Shown: positions 52,205-63,781 of the stretch, one piece after another
How positions within the stretch are numbered: the first letter of the stretch is position 1
Layout of the letters: every line of letters starts with the position of its first letter
NCBI GenBank assembly: GCA_021787365.1
Contig: JAJYMB010000062.1
Location: 1-64,000, forward strand
Source of the DNA: Actinomycetes bacterium
GTDB taxonomy: Bacteria; Actinomycetota; Acidimicrobiia; Acidimicrobiales; Palsa-688
Reading direction: 5' to 3'
Length of the DNA stretch: 64,000 nt
Notes under the pieces: generated by a model
Databases searched by the model: none
Seen by the model: the letters and a program-made list of their open reading frames with translations, nothing else
What the model was told of the DNA's origin: nothing
Program-made: the position numbers and the translations under genes

Positions 52205-55177
52205 TCAATTTTTCTCTCGGGACGCCAAAGCGAGCAGCTCCGGCAGCGTCACGAGAGAACCCCGGAGGTCGGGGCCGAGGTGCTCGAGCTGCGTCCGGCA
52301 GCTGAAGCCGTCGCATACCAGCACCGAACCCTCGCCAGCCAGCCGGTCGCGCACCTTGGGCAGCCAGATCTCCTCACCGATCTTTCGCGACAGCGGCTCG
52401 GTACGCGCGTCGAAACCGAACGAACCGGCCAGGCCGCAGCAACCCCCATCGAGGACCTCTACTTCGTAACCGAGCGCGGCAAGGACCCCTTGATCGGCTC
52501 CAGTCCCGATCACCGCCCGCTGGTGGCAGTGGGGGTGCAGAAGGGCGCGGCGAGGAGGGCCTGACGCTGTCGCTTCGAGCTCGCTCAAGCGGCCGAGGAG
52601 GCCCCGCTCCACCAGGAACTCTGCGGGGCTCTTGGCCAGGGACGCCAGCCGGGCGGCCCCCGGGTCGCCTGAAAGGAGCGCCGGGAGCTCGTCCCTGAAC
52701 GCCACGAGGCAGCTCGGCTCCGGCACCACGACCGGGACGCCTTGTTCGACCCAGGGTGTGAGGACCGACACCAGCCGGCGTAACCAGCGCTTGGCCAGGC
52801 CGAGCATGCCGGAGTCGTAGAGCGTCCGGCCGCAGCACGCCCAGGCCGAGGGGACCGCCACCGCCTCCCCGAGGGCGCCGAGCGTACCCACGAGCTCGGC
52901 CCCCGCGGCCGGGGAGAAGGCGTCAGTAAAGGTGTCCGGCCAGACCACGACCGAGCTGTCCTCGGGGCGCCGGTCCCTTGCCGCGACGAGGACGGCGCTC
53001 TCCGAGTGGCGCAAGCCCCCGTCGGCCGAAAGGCGCGGCACCGGCCGGCGGGTCGTGACGCCCGCGGCCCTGAGCGCCAGGTTACGGGCCGGCGAAGCGA
53101 GCAGCGCGTTGGCCCTTCGCGCCCGTTCCGGCGCTGCCATCACATAGCGCGAGGCGAGGGGTAGCAAACCCAGGGCGTACATGACGGCGGGCCGCGTTTT
53201 TCCCTTGTAGTAGTGGTAGTTGAGCTCGGACTTGTAGGTGGCCATGTCGACGTGCGTCGGGCAATCGGACTTGCACGCCTTGCAGGAGAGGCACAGCTCC
53301 AGCGCCTCGTGGGCGGGCTCGTTGTCCCAAACCGGCTCGACGAGGTGGCCGCCCTCAGGCCCCAGCGGTGCCGCTTGGAACATTTCCGCCAGGATCTTGG
53401 CCCGCCCCCTAGTCGAGTGCACCTCGTCGCGTGTGGCCCTGTAGGAAGGGCACATGCTGGCGGTGTCGTCGCGCCGGCAGCGCCCGACCCCGACGCAGCG
53501 AACCGCAGCCTGCATGAGCGAGCCGGCGTCGCCGGCAAAGGCGTAGCCGGAGGGGCGGAGGCCCGGGCGCTCGTGCAAAGTGAAGTACCGGATGTTGCTG
53601 TCGAGGGGGTTGGCATCGACGACCTTGCCGGGGTTCATGAGCCCGTCGGGGTCCCACAGCCTCTTGAACTCACCGAAGGCCTCCACCAGCTCCGGCCCGT
53701 ACATGAGGCCGAGCAGCTCCCCCCGGCTCTGGCCGTCCCCGTGCTCGCCCGACAGCGAGCCACCGAGCGACACGACGAGCTCGGCGGCGGCGGTCACGTA
53801 ATGGCGGTAGCGGGCCAGCCCCTCCCGGGTGGAGAAGTCGAAATTGTTGCGGGTGTGGACGCAGCCTTGGCCGAAGTGCCCGTACCAGGCCCCCGAATAA
53901 CCGTGCTCCGCCCACAGGGCCGACATTTCCCGCAAGTACTGGGCCAAGAGCGCGGGAGGCACGGCCGCGTCCTCCCAGCCTTCGTAGTTGTGCTTGCCGT
54001 CGCTGCGGATCGCGGTGGCGCCGAGTGCCGACTCGCGCACCGCCCAGAGCGCCCGTTGCTCGCCGGCGTCTTCCACTAATTTCGCGCGGACGCCCTTGCC
54101 GAGGCCCGCGATCAGCTCGGACGCCGCCGAACGGGCCTCCTCGTCGCTGTCGCCCCCCAGTTCGGCGAGCAACCAGCCGCCGCCTTCGGGGAGCAGCACC
54201 ACCCCTTCTGCGTTGAGGCTGTGCGCCTGGTTTTGCTGGACGAGGGTGCGGTCGAACCCCTCGAGGCCGAGCAGGGGGTGCGAGAGGAGCTCCGGTACGG
54301 CCGCGGCGGCCTCGTAGACGTCCGGGTAACCGAGCACGACGAGGGTGCGCTTCGGCGGGCTCGCCACCAGTCGCAAGGTCATCTCTGTGGTGAAAGCGCA
54401 CGTCGATTCCGTGCCCACGAGCGCCCTGGCGACATGCATGCCGTGCTCGGGGGAGAGCTGGTCCAGGTTGAACCCGCTCACCCTGCGCGGGATCTCGGGG
54501 AACTTCTCGGCCACCAGCGACCTATAGCGTTCCTCCAGCCCTCGCAAGGCCGGGAGCAGTTCGGCCCGGCGGCCCCCGGCCGCCACCGCCACGTCGAAGC
54601 CCCGGGCGTCGTACGCGCCGACTTCGAAGGCCTCGCCTCCGGCCACGACGACCCGGAGGGCCTCCACGTTGTCCACCGTCTTGCCGGCGTAGAGGCCGTG
54701 GGTACCGCAGGAGTTGTTGCCCACCATCCCCCCGAGGGTGCACCACGCATGGGTGGCCGGGTCCGGCCCGAACGTGAGCCCGTAGCGCCCCGCCTCGCGG
54801 CGGAGGTCGTCGAGCACCACACCGGGCTCGGTGCTGGCCAGGCGGCGTCCGGGGTCGACTTCGAGCACCCGCGTCATGTGGCGGCTCATGTCCACGACGA
54901 CGGCTTCGTTGCAAGCCTGGCCGGCGAGGCTCGTCCCGGCGCCGCGGGCCACAAGTGCCGCCCCGGCTTCGGCGCAGACCCTGGCCACCGCCTGCACGTC
55001 TTGCTCGTCGAGGGGTAACACCACGCCGAGGGGCACCTGGCGGTAGTTGGACGAGTCGCTCGCGTACGCCGCTCTCGTGGTCGCGTCGAAGCGGACCTCG
55101 CCCCGCATGGCACGAGTGAGGGCCTGGCCGAGGGATTCTCGGCGCTCTTCGCTCAGCCTGGGTCGCCTACGGGGCAC
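52205..55177 (-). CDS. FAD-linked oxidase fused to an iron-sulphur subunit (GlcD-GlcF/D-2-hydroxyacid dehydrogenase type)
   Basis: A 990-residue fusion of a GlcD-like FAD domain (GAALVARGAGTSLAGQACNEAV, GGMVGNNSCGTHG, SGEHGDGQSRGELLGLMYG; about 1-540) with a GlcF-like iron-sulphur part. The latter has CVGVGRCRRDDTASMCPS and CLSCKACKSDCPTHVD, then CCG motifs near the C-terminus (CCGRTLYD, CCGLAGSFGF). The layout matches YdiJ-type D-2-hydroxyglutarate or D-lactate dehydrogenases that pass electrons to quinone. It could oxidise a D-2-hydroxyacid, possibly D-lactate. Confidence 0.9.
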   Translation of the reverse strand: MPRRRPRLSEERRESLGQALTRAMRGEVRFDATTRAAYASDSSNYRQVPLGVVLPLDEQDVQAVARVCAEAGAALVARGAGTSLAGQACNEAVVVDMSRHMTRVLEVDPGRRLASTEPGVVLDDLRREAGRYGLTFGPDPATHAWCTLGGMVGNNSCGTHGLYAGKTVDNVEALRVVVAGGEAFEVGAYDARGFDVAVAAGGRRAELLPALRGLEERYRSLVAEKFPEIPRRVSGFNLDQLSPEHGMHVARALVGTESTCAFTTEMTLRLVASPPKRTLVVLGYPDVYEAAAAVPELLSHPLLGLEGFDRTLVQQNQAHSLNAEGVVLLPEGGGWLLAELGGDSDEEARSAASELIAGLGKGVRAKLVEDAGEQRALWAVRESALGATAIRSDGKHNYEGWEDAAVPPALLAQYLREMSALWAEHGYSGAWYGHFGQGCVHTRNNFDFSTREGLARYRHYVTAAAELVVSLGGSLSGEHGDGQSRGELLGLMYGPELVEAFGEFKRLWDPDGLMNPGKVVDANPLDSNIRYFTLHERPGLRPSGYAFAGDAGSLMQAAVRCVGVGRCRRDDTASMCPSYRATRDEVHSTRGRAKILAEMFQAAPLGPEGGHLVEPVWDNEPAHEALELCLSCKACKSDCPTHVDMATYKSELNYHYYKGKTRPAVMYALGLLPLASRYVMAAPERARRANALLASPARNLALRAAGVTTRRPVPRLSADGGLRHSESAVLVAARDRRPEDSSVVVWPDTFTDAFSPAAGAELVGTLGALGEAVAVPSAWACCGRTLYDSGMLGLAKRWLRRLVSVLTPWVEQGVPVVVPEPSCLVAFRDELPALLSGDPGAARLASLAKSPAEFLVERGLLGRLSELEATASGPPRRALLHPHCHQRAVIGTGADQGVLAALGYEVEVLDGGCCGLAGSFGFDARTEPLSRKIGEEIWLPKVRDRLAGEGSVLVCDGFSCRTQLEHLGPDLRGSLVTLPELLALASREKN

Positions 55178-55344
55178 AGCCGGCGAGCCTACCGTGGCCG
55201 GCCGGCGGGGCCCGCAGGGGCCTACCTGGGCCGGTGGTCACCCCGCGGGTTCTGCAACGCGGCCGGCTTCTGCAGCGCTGTGCCCATCTTCTCTGCGCGA
55301 GCCCACCTTTTGGGACCGGCTCGCGCACGTGCGCGGTGCTCGGG

Positions 55345-56225
55345 TCAGAGTTGGCGGACGACCTCGGCCATCAGTTCGCCTGCCTCGGTCGGGTTGCTCG
55401 CCACCCTGACGCCCGCCTCGGCGAGCGCCTGCATCTTGGCCTGGGCCGTTCCCGTGTTGCCGGAAATGATGGCGCCGGCATGGCCCATACGCCGGCCCGG
55501 CGGTGCGGTGACACCGGCGATGTAAGTGACCACGGGCTTTGTCACGTGTTGTTTGATGAAGGCGGCGGCCTGCTCTTCCGCCGTCCCACCTATCTCGCCG
55601 ATCAACATCACCGCCTTGGTGTCCTTGTCGGCTTGAAAAGCAGCCAGGCAGTCCACGAAGCTCGTGCCCGGCACCGGGTCACCGCCGATCCCGACGCAAG
55701 TCGTGACGCCTATCCCCATCTGCTTCAGCTCGTAGAGGGCCTGGTATGTGAGCGTCCCGCTGCGGCTCACTATCCCGACCGGGCCTCCCCCGAGTGCGAT
55801 CTCGCCGGCAGTAATGCCGATATTGCATTCACCCGGTGTGATGACACCAGGGCAATTGGGCCCGATGAGGCGGCTCTTCGGGTAATTGTGCTGGAGCTCG
55901 CTATAAACCCGGGCCTCGTCCTGGGCGGGTATCCCTTCGGTGATGCAGACGATGACCTCCATGCCGGCGGCCGCCGCCTCGAGTATGGAGCCCGGCGCCG
56001 CCTTGGGTGGTACGGCGACGAAGCTCGCGTTGGCACCGGTCGCTTCCCTCGCTAGAGCGGCGCTGGCGAAGACCGGGATGCCCTCTACCTCCTGGCCCCC
56101 TTTTGCGGGGTTGACACCGGCTACGACCTTGGTCCCGTAATCGCGGTTGCGAAGCCCGTGGAAGCGCGCCTGGCCACCAGTCAGCCCGTGGACCACCACT
56201 TTGGTCGACTCGTCGACAAAGATGC

Positions 56226-56229
<4 letters not shown>
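55345..56229 (-). CDS. sucD: Succinyl-CoA synthetase alpha subunit
   Basis: A 294-residue protein. The start MSIFVDESTKVVVHGLTGGQ is the CoA-binding domain. The C-terminal phosphohistidine loop contains MGHAGAIISGNTGTAQAK. It forms the TCA-cycle ligase with SucC, giving succinate and ATP or GTP. It overlaps sucC by four bases. Confidence 0.95.
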
Positions 56230-58573
<2,344 letters not shown>

Positions 58574-58579
58574 ACTGCT

Positions 58580-58594
58580 GGCCGGCGACCGGCC
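58580..58594. terminator. Small hairpin between the convergent gmd and SpoIID-like genes
   Basis: GGCCGG-CGA-CCGGCC immediately follows the gmd stop codon. There is no clear T-run, so it is at best a weak terminator for plus-strand transcripts. Confidence 0.35.
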
Positions 58595-58603
58595 GGCCGG
58601 CGC

Positions 58604-61102
58604 TTACCGGTAGGCGGCGACAGCTACCGGGCGGCCGGCGCCGAGGCTGCCCACGCTCCCCAAGGAGCCGGCGAGCGTCCCCGAGCCTCCGCTCGGCGAC
58701 GGGTCGAGCCCGAACCCGAAGGTCGCACCGTTGGAAGCGAGGAGGTAGTAACCCTCGCCGGAGCCGCTGGCGGCGGCGCCCACGACGCCGGCGTGGATGT
58801 GGCGGGTAGGTAGCGAACCGGCGAAGGCCGCGTCGCCGAAGCCGTGGACCCCGCCGGCAGCCGACACGAGCCAGTAGCCCTGGCCGTCACGGCTGAGTGT
58901 AATGGCCACTATGGGCGGGACCGGGCCGGCGCCGGCCGCAGAGCCGTGGTAGCGGGCGTCACCGAACACGAACACTTGCCCCGACCTCGACACGAGCCAG
59001 TAGCCGTGGCCGTCGGGGGTCGGAGCGAGCGAGACCGCCGGCTCGTGCCCGAGGTGCCCGCTCGGGGATCCGTAGTACCGGGCGTCACCGTAGGCAAAGA
59101 CACCCCCGTCTCGGGCTAGGAGCCAGTACCCCCGGCCGTCAGGTGTGGCAGCCATCGCTACGACAGGCGCGGCCAGGTGCAGGCTGTTGGCCGACCCGTA
59201 CCAGGTCGCATCGCCGAAGGCGAGGACGACCCCATTGCGACCGACCAGCCAATAGCCCCTACCGTCAGGCGTTGCCGCGATGGCGCTGACCTGACCTGCG
59301 ATGGTGGTCCGAAGAGCATTGCCGTAGAAGCGCGCAGCGCCGAACGCACGTACGGCGCCGGCCGAGGTCGCCACCCAGTAGCCGGCGGGGACGTTGGACG
59401 ATGCCGTGGGCATAGTCGTCCCTGTGGTCGCGGAGGGGACCGTGCTCGTGTCCTTCCACCGGGCCGTCGTGGTCGCAGCCGGGGCAGTCGAGGTCGCAGC
59501 CGGAGCAGTCGAGGTCGCAGCCGGAGCAGTCGAGGTCGTTGCAGCAGCCGTGACTGGTGGCGAGGTGGTCGTGGGCGAGGTGGTCGTGGGCGAGGTGGTC
59601 GTGGGCGAGGTGGTCGTGGGCGAGGTGGTCGTGGGCGAGGTGGTCGTGGGCGAGGTGGTCGTGGTCGTGGTCTGGGAGCCAGGCGGCGGTGAGGCGGCGG
59701 GAGCGCTCACAATCCGGAACCAATTGCTCGGTAACGACAGGTCAACGGCGAAGCCGGCCCCGCTGAGGTTGATCGAACGCTTCGTGCCGGTGATCGTGAC
59801 CTCGAGCACCCGCCCGCCGAACTGGCCGAGGCCGTTGCGCCGGTCGACCTGGACCGAGAAAATCTGCCCCAGGGAGGGAAAGCGCCGGGCCAGCATGGGT
59901 AGAGGCACCTCGGTGTTCCAGGAGTGCACCGGGTTGGCCGGGACCAAGTCGCCGCGGTCGGCGACGGCCGGGAACAGCCCGCCGGCCGTGTACCCCCCGG
60001 TAGAGGCCGAGTACTCCGCCAGCGCCACGCTGCCAGCCGGCCCGCAACTGCTGCCGGCGTCGCAGTAGAGGACCTGGCCGGCAGTAGCGTCCACGGCCGC
60101 ATCGGTCGGGCTCGCGTACCTCCCGGGTAAGCCACGATAGACCTGGCACGCGGCTGTGTCGCAGATCTGGCCTGACGACGCGACCATCGCCACCGCGTAA
60201 CTACGAGCGGCCACAGCCTGGGCCTCGAGTGCCGCCTCTCCCCCTTCGTAGGCCCAGCTTGCCGGCGACTCGGCAGGCAGCACACCCCGCAGGTAGGCCT
60301 CCAAGCCGACGACATTGTCCGTCTGGCCGTCTGCCGACACCACTAGCACTCCGGGGTAGGTGCGCGGCCCCGTGCCAGCAAGACAGGCCTGCACCTCTGA
60401 ACCGGCAACGCCCTCGGCAGGCGGGGGCCGGCCCGTCGCCGGCGCTCGGCCCACCGCCGGCGCCTGGCCCGTCGCCGGCGCTCGGCTGGCCAGTGTCACG
60501 GGGCCGGCGGTCCTGGCTACCTCCCGCCACGGGCCGGCACACCCCGAGGAGGCGTGAACGATCTCGGTCCCGTCGCGCCTAGTCACCTCGAACGCGCGTG
60601 CCGTCGCCGGCACTCCCCCGGGCCAACTGGCTACGAGCCCACCGCCGGCCAGGCCGGCCGCCACCGTGCTACGCCCATTCAGCTCGGCAAGGTGGACCTT
60701 GATGTCGGGCTCGGGCGAGGGCAACCTCCCGAGGGTCGTGCCACCGTAGTAGTGAGCAAGGATCTGCTTGTAGCTCCAGCCGTACTCCGACGCGTACCCG
60801 AATGCGCCCCACTGGCCCATCCCCACGCCATGGCCGTCACCGAACCCGGAGATCGCGACCTCCCCGGTCCGCCAAGCCGCCGCCCTGCTGGTAGCCCGGT
60901 GCCCGGTTACTCCCCGCTGGCGGATCGGCGCCGTTTTATCATGACGGGCGGCTCGGGCGACGAGCACCTCGCCTTCAGTAGGCGGAGCGCTAATAGCGAC
61001 CTGGGCGCCCGCAAGAGAAAGGAGCACAACCGCCGCGCCAAGTGCCCGGCGGGTACCAGGCTTTCGTAAGTGAAATGATCCCTGCCTGACTTTTCTCAAC
61101 AA
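58604..61102 (-). CDS. Secreted SpoIID/LytB-domain protein with C-terminal GYWLV repeats
   Basis: An 832-residue exported protein. A TTG start, a basic N-terminus and a signal segment (GAAVVLLSLAGAQVAISA) lead to a SpoIID/LytB domain: GDGHGVGMGQWGAFGYASEY, then GLEAYLRGVLPAESPASW, AQAVAARSYAVA and ASTGGYTAGG. SpoIID proteins cleave glycan strands of peptidoglycan. A Thr/Ser/Pro linker (15-bp repeat 59561-59665) leads to five or six repeats such as AIAATPDGRGYWLVGRNGVVL and AFGDATWYGSANSL. The repeats probably form a beta-propeller-like binding unit, shared with the subtilase upstream. Its promoter region carries the palindromes at 61206-61248. Confidence 0.88.
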   Translation of the reverse strand: MLRKVRQGSFHLRKPGTRRALGAAVVLLSLAGAQVAISAPPTEGEVLVARAARHDKTAPIRQRGVTGHRATSRAAAWRTGEVAISGFGDGHGVGMGQWGAFGYASEYGWSYKQILAHYYGGTTLGRLPSPEPDIKVHLAELNGRSTVAAGLAGGGLVASWPGGVPATARAFEVTRRDGTEIVHASSGCAGPWREVARTAGPVTLASRAPATGQAPAVGRAPATGRPPPAEGVAGSEVQACLAGTGPRTYPGVLVVSADGQTDNVVGLEAYLRGVLPAESPASWAYEGGEAALEAQAVAARSYAVAMVASSGQICDTAACQVYRGLPGRYASPTDAAVDATAGQVLYCDAGSSCGPAGSVALAEYSASTGGYTAGGLFPAVADRGDLVPANPVHSWNTEVPLPMLARRFPSLGQIFSVQVDRRNGLGQFGGRVLEVTITGTKRSINLSGAGFAVDLSLPSNWFRIVSAPAASPPPGSQTTTTTTSPTTTSPTTTSPTTTSPTTTSPTTTSPTTTSPPVTAAATTSTAPAATSTAPAATSTAPAATTTARWKDTSTVPSATTGTTMPTASSNVPAGYWVATSAGAVRAFGAARFYGNALRTTIAGQVSAIAATPDGRGYWLVGRNGVVLAFGDATWYGSANSLHLAAPVVAMAATPDGRGYWLLARDGGVFAYGDARYYGSPSGHLGHEPAVSLAPTPDGHGYWLVSRSGQVFVFGDARYHGSAAGAGPVPPIVAITLSRDGQGYWLVSAAGGVHGFGDAAFAGSLPTRHIHAGVVGAAASGSGEGYYLLASNGATFGFGLDPSPSGGSGTLAGSLGSVGSLGAGRPVAVAAYR
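59561..59665. repeat. 15-bp tandem repeat (seven copies) encoding the TTTSP linker
   Basis: CGAGGTGGTCGTGGG in seven successive copies on the plus strand gives TTTSP pentapeptides in the SpoIID-like protein. A 21-bp repeat (three copies, encoding AATSTAP) sits beside it at about 59471-59533. Confidence 0.8.
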
Positions 61103-61417
61103 CTGCTCTCCAGGAGGTCGGTCCCGTGCACGCTTGCCTCCCAGATGTTCTCGGCACGGCCCGCGCCGTAATTGACCAGAACCGGCGCCGCCAATGGCCA
61201 GTGGCCCACATGTAGTGGCGATGTCTACTCAGTTACCACATATTGTGGCGGGAAGACAAGCATTAACCCGCTTTCTGGGTGCGAATTCGCCTACTGGGCG
61301 CGCTATCCGTTGCAATAAGGCCGAGGAGCGCGCCGAGAAGAGGGATTGCACCCGGGAACGAGGCGCGGGCGGGGGCGGCGGCCGCGGCTCGCCGGCGGCC
61401 CTGCTCAGGAAGCTTGC
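61103..61417. other. Intergenic region between the subtilase and SpoIID-like genes
   Basis: Contains the paired palindromes at 61206-61248 and the presumed promoter of the SpoIID-like gene. A direct repeat of GCTCAGGAAGCT lies just past the subtilase stop (about 61402-61427). No gene is supported. Confidence 0.5.
61206..61248. promoter_or_regulatory. Two CCAC-N5-GTGG palindromes, 30 bp apart
   Basis: CCACATGTAGTGG (61206-61218) and CCACATATTGTGG (61236-61248) are perfect four-base-arm palindromes, centre to centre 30 bases (about three helical turns). They lie about 105-145 bases upstream of the SpoIID-like gene start, as expected for cooperative binding by a dimeric regulator. Confidence 0.5.
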
Positions 61418-63625
61418 TCAGGAAGCTATAGCCACGATCGGGCTCGAAGGCGTGCCGGCGTTTGTACGGAGGCCCGGGGTGGCCGAGCCGAACGCCCACA
61501 CCCCGCCCTTGGCCCCGGCCAGCCAGTAGCCGAGGCCGCCCGGTGCCAGGGCCATGCCGACCACGGCTTGCCCGGGCTTCAACTTCGCTGCTCCACCGAA
61601 GTAACGGGCGTCGCCGAAGGCAAAGACGCCGCCGTCCTTGCCGACCAGCCAGTAACCGCGGCCGTCAACCGTGCCGACCACGGCAACGACCGGCTGCGCA
61701 AGGTGCAGGGCGCTGGCGGAACCGAAATTACGCGCATCGCCAAAGGCCAAGACTTGGCCCTTGGTGGTCACCAGCCAGTAACCGCGCCCGTCGGGGGTGG
61801 CCGCCATCCCTGCGACCGGGGCGCGGGGCCGGGCGTTCGCCCCGTAGGCCCGGGCGTCACCGAAGGCGAAGACTTGGCCCTTGGTGGTCACCAGCCAGTA
61901 ACCGCGCCCGTCGGGGGTGGCCGCCATCCCTGCGACCGGAGCCGGGAGCCGGGTGCCGGCTTTGCCGCCGAAATAGCGTGCCCCGCGGCCGAGGGCGAAG
62001 ACGCCCCCGTCAGCCGAGGCCAGCCAGTACCCGAGCCCGTCGGGCGCCTCCACCGCCGCCACCACCGGTGCAGCGAGATGGCGGACCTTGGGCGAGCCTT
62101 CCGGCGCAACCACGCCGGCGCTGTAGACGGCCCCGTTGGTTCCTACCAACTGGTACCCGTCGAGCGCTCGAGGCACGTCGCCGGCCTTGGCAGCCTGCAC
62201 GGCGGCACCGACGTCGAGGAAGCCGCCGGCGATGGCCGAACCGCCTGGCGCCAGGGGTGTCGCCGTGCCGAGCAGCAAGGTGGCCACCTGTGGGCCGGTG
62301 AGGGAGGGGTCGGCCGCCATGACCAGGGCAGCGGCCGCGGCAACATGAGGGGCCGCGAAGGACGTGCCGCTTTCCACCGCATAGTTGCCGTCGTACCACG
62401 TCGATAGCACGTTTATGCCCGGAGCGGCGATGTTGGCGTCGCTGCCGTAGTCGGAGAAGTCGAGGTACGGGCCGCCGTTCACGGGGTCGACAACCCCCTG
62501 GTCGGTGCTGGCCGCAACCGACAGGACGCCTGGGTAATCGGCGGGGTAAACGGGGCTGGCGGAGTCGTAGTTGCCTGCCGCTGCCACTACGACAACCCCA
62601 TGGGCGATGGCGTACTCGACCGCAGCTTCCTGGTCCGGGTTGGGGCCGCACGCCGTCGGGTTGACGTTGCAGGGGGCGTTGGTGGAGGACAGGTTGATCA
62701 CCCTTGCCCCCATGTTGACGGCGTCATAGATGCCCGTTGCCTCGTCCATGGTGTTGCCGTTGCCGGAGTCGTCGAGGACTTTGATGTCGATGACCTTCGT
62801 GTTCCAGCCGAGGCCGGCGATCCCGATGCCGTCGTTGGTAGCCGCGGCAATGAGGCCGCTCACAAAGGTGCCGTGCCCGTTGGCGTCGTAGGGGTTCTTG
62901 CAGAGCGGCCGGTCGCGGGCACATACGTCCGGGCCGACGATGACCTTGTGGCGGAGCTGCACCTGGGTCGGGTCGACACCGGTGTCCAAGACGGCCACCT
63001 TGATGTGGCTACTGCCCTTGGTCACCGCCCAGGCCTCCGGTGCGCCGATCGCCCAGAAGTCCGTTTGGCCGTTGGGGTGGACGATCGTCATGCCTGCGCC
63101 GAGGGGAGGATCCTCGACCACAACGGGCTTGGACGGCCCGCAACTGGCGTCGTAGCAGGGGTTGTTGGGGACCACGCCGGCACCCGCCGGGCCGTTATGG
63201 CCCTCGACCGCCGCGCCCGCCCGGTGGCCCAGCCCGCCGGCGCCGCCCCCACCAGGACCCGTTGGGACCACTGCCAACTGCACGGGGGCGACCGGCGAAA
63301 CGTAGCTCACCCCGTGCCTGGACGGCAGCTCGCTGGCAACCGCCGCAGCCTCGAGCAGCGGGAGCCGTGTCACCCAGCGCCGACCGGGCAAGAGCTGCGG
63401 AGGAGCACCGGGGAGGCCGGCGAGGACGGACGCGGGGTGGGCCTCGGCGGACGCATCGAGCTGGACCACGAGCTGCTCGGTAGCCACACGGAAGGAGGTC
63501 GCTGCTGCTGGTGCCGGTGCCGCGAACAGCATGGACAACCCGACGGCACCTGACACGCCCGCCCCCGCCAGCGACGCGCGAACAGCCCTCCGTCTCACGG
63601 CAGCAAGTAACCACCTCTCCCACAT
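61418..63625 (-). CDS. Secreted subtilisin-like serine protease (S8) with C-terminal GYWLV repeats
   Basis: About 735 residues from the ATG at 63625. After a signal region (AGAGVSGAVGLSMLFAAPAPA), an S8-type prodomain precedes the catalytic triad Asp214 (VAVLDTGVD), His251 (NGHGTFVSG) and Ser422 (SGTSFAAPHVA). From about residue 495 to the end run five or six repeats with GMAATPDGRGYWLVTTKGQV and FAFGDARAYGAN. They are the same family as in the next gene. It probably cleaves extracellular proteins or peptides, with the repeats for surface or carbohydrate binding. A 120-bp duplication at 61749-61939 reflects recent repeat expansion. Confidence 0.9.
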   Translation of the reverse strand: MWERWLLAAVRRRAVRASLAGAGVSGAVGLSMLFAAPAPAAATSFRVATEQLVVQLDASAEAHPASVLAGLPGAPPQLLPGRRWVTRLPLLEAAAVASELPSRHGVSYVSPVAPVQLAVVPTGPGGGGAGGLGHRAGAAVEGHNGPAGAGVVPNNPCYDASCGPSKPVVVEDPPLGAGMTIVHPNGQTDFWAIGAPEAWAVTKGSSHIKVAVLDTGVDPTQVQLRHKVIVGPDVCARDRPLCKNPYDANGHGTFVSGLIAAATNDGIGIAGLGWNTKVIDIKVLDDSGNGNTMDEATGIYDAVNMGARVINLSSTNAPCNVNPTACGPNPDQEAAVEYAIAHGVVVVAAAGNYDSASPVYPADYPGVLSVAASTDQGVVDPVNGGPYLDFSDYGSDANIAAPGINVLSTWYDGNYAVESGTSFAAPHVAAAAALVMAADPSLTGPQVATLLLGTATPLAPGGSAIAGGFLDVGAAVQAAKAGDVPRALDGYQLVGTNGAVYSAGVVAPEGSPKVRHLAAPVVAAVEAPDGLGYWLASADGGVFALGRGARYFGGKAGTRLPAPVAGMAATPDGRGYWLVTTKGQVFAFGDARAYGANARPRAPVAGMAATPDGRGYWLVTTKGQVLAFGDARNFGSASALHLAQPVVAVVGTVDGRGYWLVGKDGGVFAFGDARYFGGAAKLKPGQAVVGMALAPGGLGYWLAGAKGGVWAFGSATPGLRTNAGTPSSPIVAIAS
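61749..61939. repeat. 71-bp identical segments repeated at 120-bp spacing in the subtilase repeats
   Basis: Bases 61749-61819 and 61869-61939 are identical. They fall in adjacent 40-residue repeat units, showing recent duplication or gene conversion within the protein. Confidence 0.85.
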
Positions 63626-63781
63626 CCGGCACCGCACTCCCCGCCCCCCAGCCTGTGAGCGCCGAGGCGAGACCGTGTGCTGCCAGCCAGTCTGCTCGCT
63701 GAAACCTGGCACGGCAAAGCGCTGCCAAAAAGCCCCGGCAGCGGACAGGGGCATGTGAGCCCTACTGGTGCTGGCGCCGCA

